DNA of 10,427 nt from NCBI GenBank assembly GCA_003506895.1, contig DNXO01000082.1:1-10427 (forward strand), read 5' to 3'. The stretch comes from Acetobacteraceae bacterium (GTDB taxonomy: Bacteria; Pseudomonadota; Alphaproteobacteria; Acetobacterales; Acetobacteraceae). The notes beneath the pieces were generated by a model. The model made no database searches. It worked only from the letters and a program-made list of their open reading frames with translations, and had not been told where the DNA came from. Shown one piece after another: positions 1 to 8,737 of the stretch. Every line of letters starts with the position of its first letter. Within the stretch, counting starts at the first letter, position 1. The position numbers and the translations under genes were made by a program.

Positions 1-328
1 AATGGTTAGCTTTCGGACGGACTCTTAGGCGGAGATAGGTTTGGAGTTGGGCTTCGTGTACCGGCAAAATGTGTTCGACGGACTTCAGTTCCAGGACGAC
101 TTCATTCCGGGCAATGATGTCAACGCGATATCCGGCGTTTAGCTGCAAGCCATCATAGGTCGCGGGTATATCGACCTGGCGTGCGAACGGTATCTCGTTT
201 CTGTCCAATTCGAAGCAGAGGCAGTGTTCCTAGGCGCTTTCCAGCATGCCTGGGCCGAGGCGTGAGTGTACTCGCATCGCCAGGCCGATGATCCGTCGCG
301 TCAGGCCGGTTTCCTGAGCCAGGGCCAT
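1..328 (-). pseudogene. GxxExxY-family protein, interrupted by an amber codon and cut by the window edge
   Basis: Translating the minus strand from ATG at 328 gives MALAQETGLTRRIIGLAMRV, then HSRLGPGMLESA and a TAG stop at 232-230. The same frame then stays open for 76 codons to the edge (EHCLCFELDRNEIPFARQ..., GYRVDIIARNEVVLELKSVE, ILPVHEAQLQTYLRL). This is the GxxExxY family, related to PD-(D/E)XK nucleases; the D...ELK pattern of that fold is visible. The family is named for G-x-x-E-x-x-Y, and here GMLESA is followed by the stop, so the Tyr codon itself (TAT/TAC) has become TAG. An in-frame TAG upstream and the absence of another ATG support the start at 328. The last codons (RVRPKANH) no longer look like the usual continuation, so there may be a second lesion beyond the edge. 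The family's function is unknown to me. I call it a pseudogene; a sequencing error or amber suppression are the alternatives. Confidence 0.8.
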
Positions 329-381
329 GCGAAATGATCGGCGAAATTCGTTTACCGATTGCTAATTTTCGAGGTGGATTG

Positions 382-420
382 AAAATAAGTGCGCACTCAG
401 TGCAACTTCGTGTCCACTTA
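382..420 (-). terminator. Weak terminator-like hairpin after the acyl-CoA dehydrogenase gene
   Basis: On the minus strand, about 20 bases after the fadE stop codon, TAAGTG (420-415) can pair with CACTTA (391-386), followed by TTTT (385-382). The 23-nt interior can form a small GCAC-TGA-GTGC hairpin. The stem is short and AT-rich, so this is at best a weak intrinsic terminator. Its position at the end of the five-gene cluster is the main support. Confidence 0.3.
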
Positions 421-440
421 CCCTAAAGCCAACGCCGCGA

Positions 441-2231
<1,791 letters not shown>

Positions 2232-2256
2232 TGGCGGTATCCTTCTGCGTTACCGT

Positions 2257-2284
2257 GTTATGGCGGGCCGTCGCCCACCATAAC
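2257..2284. repeat. Perfectly aligned 12-bp inverted repeat (hairpin) between fadN and fadE
   Basis: Arms GTTATGGCGGGC (2257-2268) and GCCCACCATAAC (2273-2284) pair over 12 positions with one G-T wobble around a 4-nt loop. The hairpin lies wholly in the 67-bp gap between the fadN stop and the fadE ribosome binding site. No T-run follows on either strand, so it is not a classical intrinsic terminator. An mRNA-stabilising or processing hairpin that sets the fadN/fadE ratio, or a small dispersed palindromic repeat, is more likely (inference). A further CATAAC copy sits at 2289-2294. Confidence 0.6.
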
Positions 2285-2298
2285 GGTGTCATAACATC

Positions 2299-4620
2299 CT
2301 AGTTTCGTAACGGCTTGCCGGTTTCCAGCGTGTATTCCACCCGAGCGAGAGTCGGTTCGGTGCGGATCAGCCGCATGAATGCCTTGCGCTCCAGGTCCAT
2401 CACCTGCTGTTCGGTCATCACGTCGATAATGTCGGTATCGCCGCCCGACAGCACGTCGGCCAGGGCATCCGCCACCACCAGATCGTGGTCGGTCGCCAGT
2501 CCGCGCTTATGGAAGCCCTCCGCCGCTGCGTACAATCCGGCCCGCCCGGATGGTCCCGGTAGCACGAATTCGGGGGGCTTCGGCGGCTGATAGCCCTCGA
2601 CCAGCGACAGCGCCTTTTGTTTCGCATCCGCCAGCAGACGGTCGCGGTTCATGCTGATGCCGTCCGTCGGGCGCAGGAATTTCTTTTCCATTGCCTGATG
2701 CGCTGATTTGGAGACGTCCGCTGTGCTGATCCCTTCGAACACCTTGGCCGGTGCCGGCATCGGGCCGCGCGGCAATTTCGGCTCCGCTCGCCAGCGGGCC
2801 AGCATTTCGCCGCAGCCGCCCCAACCGGGGATCAGGCCGACGCCTGCTTCCACCAGGCCGATATAGGTTTCGGCATGCGCCTGCACCGCGTCGGCATGCA
2901 GCACAATTTCGCACCCGCCGCCCAGCGCCATCCCGGCGGGGGCCGCGACGACCGGGAAGGGGGCGTATTTCAGCGCCTTGTAGGCGTTCTGGCCGGCGGC
3001 GATCGACTTCTCGATTTCGCCCCAGGCGGCGATGTTGGCGGCGAACAGCGCCAGCCCCAGGTTGGCGCCCAGGGAGAAGTTGCTGCCCTCGTTATAGATG
3101 ACCAGCGCCTTGAACCGCGTCTTCACCAATTCGATCGATTTGTTCAGCAGATCGACGGTCTTTTCATCCAGTGCGTTGGACTTCGAGGTGAACTCGAAGC
3201 ACACCACGCCATCGCCGATATCCCACAGCGATGCGGAGCCATTCTTCAGCACCGGCTTCGACGCCAGTTTGATATCCTCAAGCAACAACACGCCCGGCGC
3301 TCGGACGATGTCCCGATACGTGCCCGCGTCCGCCGCGAGATACTGCCGCCGGCCTTCGTGGACCCGGTAGAATGTCTTCCCGGCCGCGTCCGCCAGCAGT
3401 TTGGGCACCGTCATGCCCTCGGCGGTCAGGTGCTCCACCAACCAGGCCGAACCCAGCTTGTCGGCCAGTTCGAACGGACCCCAGCGCCAGGCATACCCCA
3501 GCCGCATCGCTTCATCGATATCGGCGATCGATGCAGCGGCCTCGGGGATCAGCGTCGCGGCATAGGCGATTGTTTGCGCCAGCACGCGGAAAGCATAGGT
3601 GCCGGCCTTGGTCTTGGCCGACAGCAGCGCCAGCAAATCCCGCCCCGCCGCTGCGATCTCCGGCAGCGCCGGCTTCTGCTCCGCCCGGTATTCCCCGGTT
3701 TGCAGGTCGATCGCCAGTTTGCTTCGCCCGCCGCCGGCGCGATCCATGCGGTAGAACCCGCCCTTGCCCTTTCGTCCCGTCAGCCCTTGCGCGATCATCC
3801 GCCCGATCAGCGGGATGTCCCGGTCCACGCTATGGAACGCGTCGGAAGGCGGCAGCACCGCCCGCATCGAGGCATTCACATGCGGTCCCAGATCAATGCC
3901 CACCAGGTCCATCAGCCCGAACACGCCGGTCTTCGGGATGCCCATCGGCGGGCCAACGATCGCGTCGGCTTCTTCGACGGTAAGGCCCAGGTCGAAAGCC
4001 TGGGTCACCGCCGCCTGCATCCAGTAGATACCCAGCCGGTTGGCAATGAAACCAGGCGAGTCCTCGCACCGTACGATGCTCTTACCCAGCCCGACATTGG
4101 CGAATTCCGCTACCGCCGTTACGGTTTCCGGTGCCGTGTCCGCGCCCGCGACGATCTCCAGCAGTCGCATGTAGCGCGGCGGGTTGAAGAAATGGGTGAT
4201 CAGGAAGTCGCGGCGAAACGCCTCGCTCATGCCCTTGGTCAACACCTTCAGCGCGATGGTCGAGGTATTGGAGCTGATCGCGCTGCCGGACCGGCGCACG
4301 GATTCCAGCTTGCGATACAGCGCCTGCTTGATGTCGGTGCGTTCCAGCACCGCCTCGATGATCCAGTCGCAGTCGGACAGTTTGCCCAGATCGTCTTCCA
4401 GGTTGCCGGGCTCGATCAGCTTTGCCGCCCCGTCGTGCATGAATGCGGCCGGTTCGGCCTTTCGCATACGGGCGATGGCACCCTCGGCCAGGGCATTGCG
4501 GTTGTTCGCGCCCGCTGGAACGATATCCAGCAGCACCACCGGCACGCCGGCATTCGCAACCTGGGCGGCGATGCCGGCGCCCATCGTGCCGGCGCCGATG
4601 ACTCCGACGCGGCGGATCAT
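2299..4620 (-). CDS. fadN: Bifunctional 3-hydroxyacyl-CoA dehydrogenase / enoyl-CoA hydratase, FadN-type domain order
   Basis: 773-residue enzyme for the two middle steps of beta-oxidation: hydration of trans-2-enoyl-CoA and NAD+-dependent oxidation of L-3-hydroxyacyl-CoA. The dehydrogenase comes first. Its Rossmann motif is GAGTMG (9-14) and its active site is HFFNPP (His143) with Glu155, spaced 12 as in characterised enzymes; the helical C-terminal part follows. The hydratase/isomerase domain starts near residue 465, with oxyanion-hole segments NFSLGAN (514-520) and ALGGGCE (565-571). Both catalytic glutamates, Glu571 and Glu591 (LVEAGVGLIPGWGG), are kept. This order and length match Bacillus FadN, whereas E. 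coli FadB is reversed. ATG at 4620 shares its A with the thiolase stop (TGATG), and GGAG lies 8 nt upstream. A start 48 bp further up would add a basic, non-homologous tail, so I reject it. Coupled translation suggests a stoichiometric partnership with the thiolase. Confidence 0.92.
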   Translation of the reverse strand: MIRRVGVIGAGTMGAGIAAQVANAGVPVVLLDIVPAGANNRNALAEGAIARMRKAEPAAFMHDGAAKLIEPGNLEDDLGKLSDCDWIIEAVLERTDIKQALYRKLESVRRSGSAISSNTSTIALKVLTKGMSEAFRRDFLITHFFNPPRYMRLLEIVAGADTAPETVTAVAEFANVGLGKSIVRCEDSPGFIANRLGIYWMQAAVTQAFDLGLTVEEADAIVGPPMGIPKTGVFGLMDLVGIDLGPHVNASMRAVLPPSDAFHSVDRDIPLIGRMIAQGLTGRKGKGGFYRMDRAGGGRSKLAIDLQTGEYRAEQKPALPEIAAAGRDLLALLSAKTKAGTYAFRVLAQTIAYAATLIPEAAASIADIDEAMRLGYAWRWGPFELADKLGSAWLVEHLTAEGMTVPKLLADAAGKTFYRVHEGRRQYLAADAGTYRDIVRAPGVLLLEDIKLASKPVLKNGSASLWDIGDGVVCFEFTSKSNALDEKTVDLLNKSIELVKTRFKALVIYNEGSNFSLGANLGLALFAANIAAWGEIEKSIAAGQNAYKALKYAPFPVVAAPAGMALGGGCEIVLHADAVQAHAETYIGLVEAGVGLIPGWGGCGEMLARWRAEPKLPRGPMPAPAKVFEGISTADVSKSAHQAMEKKFLRPTDGISMNRDRLLADAKQKALSLVEGYQPPKPPEFVLPGPSGRAGLYAAAEGFHKRGLATDHDLVVADALADVLSGGDTDIIDVMTEQQVMDLERKAFMRLIRTEPTLARVEYTLETGKPLRN

Positions 4621-5756
4621 CAGATGCGCTCCAGGATCGTGGCGATGCCCTGTCCGCCGCCGATGCATTGGCTGGCCAGCGCATAGCGGCCCCCGGTGCG
4701 CGCCAGTAATGACGCCGCCTTGCCGGTGATACGGGCGCCCGTGGCACCGAGTGGATGACCAAGGGCGATGGCGCCGCCATCCAGGTTCAGAATTTCGTCA
4801 CGAATACCCAATTCACGCGCGCACGCGATGGCCTGGCTGGCAAAGGCCTCGTTCAGTTCGACAACATCCATCGCTCCGATCTCCAGTCCCGCTCGGGCCA
4901 GCGCCTTCTTCGTCGCCGCGACCGGGCCGATGCCCATGATTTCGGGGGCGCAGCCGGCGACGGCTATCGACTTGATGCGTGCCAGCGGCTTGATGCCGTG
5001 CTTCTCGGCATAGGCCTCGCTGCACACCAACACCGCGGCGGCGCCGTCGGTCAGCGGCGAGGACGTGCCGGCGGTCACTGTGCCATCCTTGTCGAAGGCT
5101 GGTTTCAGGCCGGCAAGTGTCTCCGCCGTCGTTTCTGGACGGATGCAACCATCCTGCCCGACCGAACCGCCCTTGCTGACGATTTGCACGATCTCATCGT
5201 CGAATTTGCCGGCGCTGACGGCCGCCGCGGCGAGCCGGTGGCTGCGGACGGCGAACGCTTCTTGTTCCGCACGCGGGATTTGCCATTTGCGCGCGACGTT
5301 CTCCGCCGTTTCGCCCATACCGATATAGGCGGCGGGCATCGACTTCATCAGAGCGGGGTTGATCAGCGGGTTGTAGCCCATCATCGGCACCCGGCTCATG
5401 CTCTCGATGCCGGCGCAGACGAAGACGTCGCCCGCGCCCAGTGCGATCTGGCCGGCCGCGATATGGATCGACTGCATCGATGACCCACAGAAGCGGTTGA
5501 CCGTGACGCCCGCGACCGACAGCGGCAGGTCGGCCAGCAGACCGATCAGGCGCGCGACGTTCAGGCCTTGCTCGCCCTCGGGGAAGGCGCAGCCGACGAT
5601 GATGTCCTCGATATCTTCCGGCTTCACGCCAGTGCGAACGACCAGCGCGCGCACCACCTGCGCCGCCATATCATCCGGACGGACCCGGGCGAGCCCGCCT
5701 TTGGAAGCGAAATGAAAGGGGGAGCGGACATAGCCCGCGATTACGGCGTTTGTCAT
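4620..5756 (-). CDS. fadA: Acetyl-CoA C-acyltransferase (3-ketoacyl-CoA thiolase)
   Basis: Thiolase of 378 residues that cleaves 3-ketoacyl-CoA with CoA to acetyl-CoA and a shortened acyl-CoA, the last step of beta-oxidation. The nucleophile is Cys90 in VNRFCGSSMQ, NEAF is at 302-305, the active-site His334 is in ALGHPLGATGAR, and the second catalytic Cys364 is in SQCIGGGQG. All are in the order and spacing of degradative thiolases. It is slightly shorter than the typical 390 aa but complete at both ends. ATG at 5756 has a strong GAGGAG (5768-5763) 6 nt upstream. It starts 26 bp after merR and overlaps fadN by one base. Sequence alone cannot fully exclude an acetoacetyl-CoA (biosynthetic or PHB) thiolase, but the operon argues for fatty-acid degradation. 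Confidence 0.93.
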   Translation of the reverse strand: MTNAVIAGYVRSPFHFASKGGLARVRPDDMAAQVVRALVVRTGVKPEDIEDIIVGCAFPEGEQGLNVARLIGLLADLPLSVAGVTVNRFCGSSMQSIHIAAGQIALGAGDVFVCAGIESMSRVPMMGYNPLINPALMKSMPAAYIGMGETAENVARKWQIPRAEQEAFAVRSHRLAAAAVSAGKFDDEIVQIVSKGGSVGQDGCIRPETTAETLAGLKPAFDKDGTVTAGTSSPLTDGAAAVLVCSEAYAEKHGIKPLARIKSIAVAGCAPEIMGIGPVAATKKALARAGLEIGAMDVVELNEAFASQAIACARELGIRDEILNLDGGAIALGHPLGATGARITGKAASLLARTGGRYALASQCIGGGQGIATILERI

Positions 5757-5782
5757 TGTCGTCTCCTCGGAGTCTCGTTGTC

Positions 5783-6193
5783 CTACCCGGCAGCCGAGCG
5801 TTTCGCGCGTGGGGCAGGGACCCGCAGCGCCGCCTCGGCCTGGGCGGTGATTTCGTCCAATTCCGACAGTGCCTCATCGATTGCCTGACGTTGGGCAACG
5901 AGTTGCGTCCGCCGCTTGCCGATCGCCGTCAGCAACAGCCGGAGCTGCGCGTGCTGCGTGATATCGGTATCGTAAAGATCGAGATATTCCTTGATCGTGC
6001 TGAGGGAAAAACCCAACCGCTTGCCGCGCAGGATCAGGATCATGCGGGCGCGGTCACGGGCGGAATAGACCCGTGTGGTTCCGGCCCGTTGCGGCGTGAT
6101 GAGGCCCTTGTCCTCATAAAACCGAACGGCGCGCGCGGTCATCCCGAGCTCGTTCGCGAGTTCCGTTACGGTGTAGAGGCGTTCATTCAGCAT
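5783..6193 (-). CDS. MerR-family transcriptional regulator, likely controlling the beta-oxidation cluster
   Basis: A 136-residue regulator. The N-terminal winged helix-turn-helix is MLNERLYTVTELANELGMTA with RAVRFYEDKGLITPQR, followed by RVYSARDRARMILILRGKRLGFSL (the MerR wing and connector). A long dimerisation helix (about 85-120) and a short Ala/Arg-rich tail end the protein. There is no cysteine at all, so metal or thiol sensing of the MerR/SoxR kind is excluded. The short C-terminus resembles MerR proteins of acyl-CoA catabolism such as LiuR, which respond to acyl-CoA-type signals (from memory). I chose ATG at 6193: the 12 codons upstream begin at a TTG that is itself the TTGACG promoter box and have no counterpart in the family. 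AGGA is 13 nt upstream, rather far. It sits between fadD and fadA, so it is probably co-transcribed and autoregulated. Confidence 0.88.
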   Translation of the reverse strand: MLNERLYTVTELANELGMTARAVRFYEDKGLITPQRAGTTRVYSARDRARMILILRGKRLGFSLSTIKEYLDLYDTDITQHAQLRLLLTAIGKRRTQLVAQRQAIDEALSELDEITAQAEAALRVPAPRAKRSAAG

Positions 6194-6200
6194 GAGCCGA

Positions 6201-6229
6201 CCGATATCCTGGATTAACCTATACGTCAA
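6201..6229 (-). promoter_or_regulatory. Putative promoter/operator of merR and the downstream fad genes
   Basis: Between fadD and merR the minus strand reads TTGACG (6229-6224), a 17-bp spacer, and TATCGG (6206-6201). The box lies in an imperfect 18-bp dyad, ATTGACGTATAGGTTAAT (7 of 9 pairs), fitting a MerR-family operator. A start site about 7 bp past TATCGG would fall at the merR ATG (6193), which would make the message leaderless or nearly so. The -10 is poor. The element resembles the one upstream of fadD. Confidence 0.45.
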
Positions 6230-6234
6230 TTATC

Positions 6235-7860
6235 TCACGTCGATGTCAGGGCTTCGGCGACCAGCTCCTTGCGTGATAGCTTGCCGACCGCCGTCTTCGG
6301 CAGGCTGGTGCGAATTTCCACCCGCACCGGCAGTTCGATCGCGGAGATCTTGTCGCGCAGAAAGTCCCGCAGTTCGTCCGGGGTTCGGACTTCACCCGCG
6401 CGCAACGTGACGAATGCCAAAGGCGCCTGGCCGCGATAGGAATCCGGAATGCCGATCACGATCGCCTCGGCCACCGCCGGGTGCTCATACAGCGCGTCCT
6501 CGATCACCCGTGGATACACGTTGTATCCGCTACAGATAATCAGATCCTTGATCCGGTCGGTGACGAACAGATACCCGTCCTTATCCAGGTAGCCGACATC
6601 GCCGGTACGCAGTGCCCCATCGACGAACGCGGCGTGGGTTTCGGCCTCCCGGTTCAGGTATCCCTTCATTACCTGAGGGCCGCGCACGCAGATTTCCCCC
6701 CGCTCACCCGCCGGCACGATCCTCGTGACATCATCAAGTGCTCGGATTTCAATTTCGGTTCCCTGCACCGCGATTCCGACCGAGTCCGCCCTGACCTGGC
6801 CGTCGGGAGGGTTGGAGCTGACACAGGGCGATGCCTCGGTCAGTCCGTAGCCTTCGATGATCCGGCGGCCGGTCAGTTTCTCGAACCGCTCACGCACTTC
6901 CGCCGGCAGCGGTGCGCCACCGGACACGCACACCTTCAGGCTGGAGATATCGATCTGGCTTTTCTCGGCCGCGGTGGCGATGGCGTTATAGATCGTCGGC
7001 ACCGCATGCATCATCGTCGGCTTGTCCCGGGTCAGCGACTTCATCACCGCGCCGATCTCGAATCTTGGGTGCAGGATCAATTCTCCACCCATGCTGATGC
7101 CGCCGTTCAGGACGGAGGTCATGGCGAAGACGTGGAAGAAGGGCAGGATGCCCATCAGTTTCTCCTCGCCTTCCCGCATGCTGGGCATGTGGTGCGTGCC
7201 CTGCTGGCAGTTTATCGAGAGATTGGCGTGCGTCAGCATCGCCCCCTTGGGCCGTCCGGTCGTGCCACCGGTGTATTGCAGCACGGCGACGTCAGAAGGA
7301 TCGATTCTAACTGGGATCAGCGGGGCCCCCGGTGCAATCACCTGGCGATAGGGGATGATGCGTGCCCCGTAGGCTGGCCTAACAACCATGCTTCGCTTCA
7401 GCAGCGAGAACGCGATGCCTTTGACCGTCGGCAATGCGCCGGCGAACGGGCACACGATGATCCGCTGCAAATCGACAATGTCGGCGACTTTCTCGTAAAT
7501 CGTCGTGAGGTCCGGTACGACCATCGTTGTGGTGCCGGAATCCTGTATCTGATGCAGCAACTCGCGTGTGACGTACAGCGGGTTGTAGTTGACGACGACC
7601 AGTCCGGCCTTCAGTGCGGCATAGTAGAAAATGACGAAATACGGCGTGTTGGGCAGGCACAGCCCCAGCCGGTCTCCGGGTTTAAGGCCCAGGCGTTGCA
7701 GTCCGGCCGCCGCGCGATCCACGAGGGCCGAGAGTTGGGCATAGGTCCACCGTCGCCCTTCAAACGACATCGCGGTCTTCGCGGCGAATGTGGCGGCCGA
7801 GCGGTCCAGCAGCGTGGGAACCGGGACCGCATCTAACGGCTTATGCGAAATAGCATCCAT
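6235..7860 (-). CDS. fadD: Long-chain-fatty-acid--CoA ligase (acyl-CoA synthetase)
   Basis: ATP-dependent adenylate-forming enzyme (541 aa) that converts a free fatty acid to acyl-CoA through an acyl-adenylate, feeding the downstream beta-oxidation genes. The phosphate-binding loop is YTGGTTGRPKG (196-206). A5 is GYGLTEASP (337-345), A7 has the TGD (419-421) and A8 is DRIKDLIICSGYNVYP (435-450). The A10 catalytic lysine is Lys527 in PKTAVGKLSRKEL. Length and motif spacing match FadD-type ligases; medium-chain or aromatic acid ligases cannot be fully excluded. ATG at 7860 has AGGA 5 nt upstream; a TTG one codon earlier is possible but less likely. It leads the cluster, 41 bp before merR, with an unusually long leader (about 175 nt) from the proposed promoter. 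Confidence 0.92.
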   Translation of the reverse strand: MDAISHKPLDAVPVPTLLDRSAATFAAKTAMSFEGRRWTYAQLSALVDRAAAGLQRLGLKPGDRLGLCLPNTPYFVIFYYAALKAGLVVVNYNPLYVTRELLHQIQDSGTTTMVVPDLTTIYEKVADIVDLQRIIVCPFAGALPTVKGIAFSLLKRSMVVRPAYGARIIPYRQVIAPGAPLIPVRIDPSDVAVLQYTGGTTGRPKGAMLTHANLSINCQQGTHHMPSMREGEEKLMGILPFFHVFAMTSVLNGGISMGGELILHPRFEIGAVMKSLTRDKPTMMHAVPTIYNAIATAAEKSQIDISSLKVCVSGGAPLPAEVRERFEKLTGRRIIEGYGLTEASPCVSSNPPDGQVRADSVGIAVQGTEIEIRALDDVTRIVPAGERGEICVRGPQVMKGYLNREAETHAAFVDGALRTGDVGYLDKDGYLFVTDRIKDLIICSGYNVYPRVIEDALYEHPAVAEAIVIGIPDSYRGQAPLAFVTLRAGEVRTPDELRDFLRDKISAIELPVRVEIRTSLPKTAVGKLSRKELVAEALTST

Positions 7861-7881
7861 CAATTCCTGTCCTCGGAAGGT

Positions 7882-7902
7882 CGGCCGGTTTCGATCCGGC
7901 CG
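7882..7902 (-). promoter_or_regulatory. Leader hairpin just upstream of fadD
   Basis: Perfect 7-bp GC stem CGGCCGG/CCGGCCG with a 7-nt loop (ATCGAAA on the minus strand), ending 21 nt before the fadD ATG. No T-run follows, so it is not a terminator. It could affect mRNA stability or translation start of fadD (inference), or be chance in GC-rich DNA. Confidence 0.4.
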
Positions 7903-8041
7903 GGATCGTCGCCATCAGAATCGAGATTTTCGCCAAGGCTGACAGCCGGGGCGCGGTCGCCATGCGCGGCATCTTCCGGCAGTGTTTCGGGGCATCTGGC
8001 GCTTCCTCCGGTTGGCCGCCATTTGGGACAGTGCCCATGAC

Positions 8042-8073
8042 TATTTAGTTTTTTTAATTTCCGTAAACGTCAA
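8042..8073 (-). promoter_or_regulatory. Putative fadD promoter with a long spacer (MerR-type site)
   Basis: The minus strand has TTGACG (8073-8068), then 20 bp, then TAAATA (8047-8042). A 19-20 bp spacer is the hallmark of promoters untwisted by MerR-family activators; with a normal 17-bp spacer no recognisable -10 is found. The left part, TTGACGTTTACGG, shares TTGACGTwTAsG with the site before merR. The TTTACGGAAA core is a near-palindrome like sites I recall for LiuR-type regulators. The -10 is only a 3/6 match, in keeping with a weak, activator-dependent promoter. The expected start near 8035 gives a 5' leader of about 175 nt. Confidence 0.45.
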
Positions 8074-8092
8074 CTACATTACTGATTCGGTA

Positions 8093-8110
8093 TTCAGCTT
8101 GCAAGCTGAA
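8093..8110. promoter_or_regulatory. Perfect 18-bp palindrome, probable operator
   Basis: TTCAGCTTGCAAGCTGAA is identical to its reverse complement over 18 bp. Its centre is about 66 bp upstream of the proposed fadD start and 19 bp beyond the TTGACG box, the usual place for an upstream activator or a looping repressor. Without a spacer it is better suited to a dimeric DNA-binding protein than to an RNA hairpin. The protein is unknown. It could act on fadD or, less likely given the distance of about 340 bp, on flp. Confidence 0.55.
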
Positions 8111-8450
8111 ACGCCAGGGCCGCGCGAAGCAGGCCGAACAGGCTATCGTTCGCAAAGGGATGCTCGGCAAGTGTAACGGCCGCGATCAGAATCCCGGACG
8201 GGTCGGGCGCGCGGGTGGATGGCGAAGGCCGTATCGGGGCAGGGGGGCATTAGCCAGCGGGGGGCGCGCCGGCTGGGAACGGCCGATGTTACCGACCTGA
8301 ATTAATCCTGAAAAAAATCGCAATAAAGTTCCCGCCTGCAAGCGCTTTGTAACCGTCGCCGTGTCTAAATCATGGTCGCTAAATCGCGCCTGCGGCAGGA
8401 TGCTTGCCGCGGGCATCAACCAACGCAGACACATGCAAGGGATCGCCGCC
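8111..8450. other. Intergenic stretch without a recognisable gene
   Basis: Between the palindrome and the flp start I find no ORF with coding character, no RNA gene and no convincing promoter. An AT-rich patch (8300-8330, AATTAATCC...GAAAAAAATCG...CAATAAAG) in otherwise GC-rich DNA is the best place to look for the flp promoter, but no clear -35/-10 pair can be read. TCTAAA at 8364-8369 is another weak -10 candidate. Confidence 0.5.
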
Positions 8451-8621
8451 GTGGATTATCTTCGCAACGGACTATGGTCGCTCACCGCCGACCAGCGCGG
8501 TGTGACCGCTCTGGAATATGCCATGATCGCCTCCCTGATCGCGACATCGGCCGTCAGCATCATGACCAGCCTCGGCGCGAACCTTGGCAGCGTCTTCAGT
8601 TCCGTATCCGCCGCGTTCTAG
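8451..8621 (+). CDS. Flp/Fap type IVb pilin precursor
   Basis: Small prepilin (56 aa), the structural subunit of Flp/Tad pili or a pilin-like minor protein. A short leader (MDYLRNGLWSLTADQRG) is followed by VTALEYAMIASLIATSAVSI. The G-xxxx-E-Y prepilin-peptidase site is present: cleavage after Gly17 would leave a 39-residue mature pilin with Glu22-Tyr23 and a hydrophobic helix, as in Flp pilins. I chose GTG at 8451 because AAGGGA (8436-8441) lies 9 nt upstream; ATG at 8433 (62 aa) is a serious alternative but lacks a Shine-Dalgarno sequence, and a GTG at 8361 would be too long. No tad/cpa secretion genes are in the window, so this is an orphan pilin or a distant part of a tad system. A short hairpin follows directly. 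Confidence 0.85.
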   Translation: MDYLRNGLWSLTADQRGVTALEYAMIASLIATSAVSIMTSLGANLGSVFSSVSAAF

Positions 8622-8641
8622 CTCTCCTTGTTTGAGAGAGC
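8621..8641 (+). terminator. Short hairpin right after flp, terminator-like without T-run
   Basis: GCTCTC (8621-8626) pairs with GAGAGC (8636-8641) around a 9-nt loop, starting at the last base of the flp stop codon. No T-run follows, so intrinsic termination is doubtful; it may protect the 3' end of the pilin message. Confidence 0.35.
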
Positions 8642-8737
8642 GATTCACGTCCGACGTTGGATCAACCTCAGGCGATCGCGCTGTGGTATTCGGAACATTG
8701 GCCCATAGTCCTGCGCCGCTCCCCCTCCGGCGTCGGG

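Noticed and set aside
2257..2284. Intrinsic terminator after fadN
   Set aside because: Good stem but no T-run on either strand, and the downstream gene clearly belongs to the same cluster.
2875..4686. 603-codon plus-strand frame opposite fadN
   Set aside because: Same GC-rich shadow effect; Arg/Gln/His-rich without domain signatures, fully covered by the real gene.
6481..7836. 451-codon plus-strand frame opposite fadD
   Set aside because: Shadow of the acyl-CoA ligase; no recognisable family and no ribosome site.
7841..8038. 65-codon minus-strand ORF in the fadD leader
   Set aside because: Its ATG lies almost at the proposed transcription start, it has no Shine-Dalgarno sequence, no likeness to known leader peptides, and it overlaps the fadD start.
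8054..8068. CtrA-like box (TTAA-N7-AAAC)
   Set aside because: Only the first half matches TTAA-N7-TTAA, and the MerR-type promoter reading explains the sequence better.
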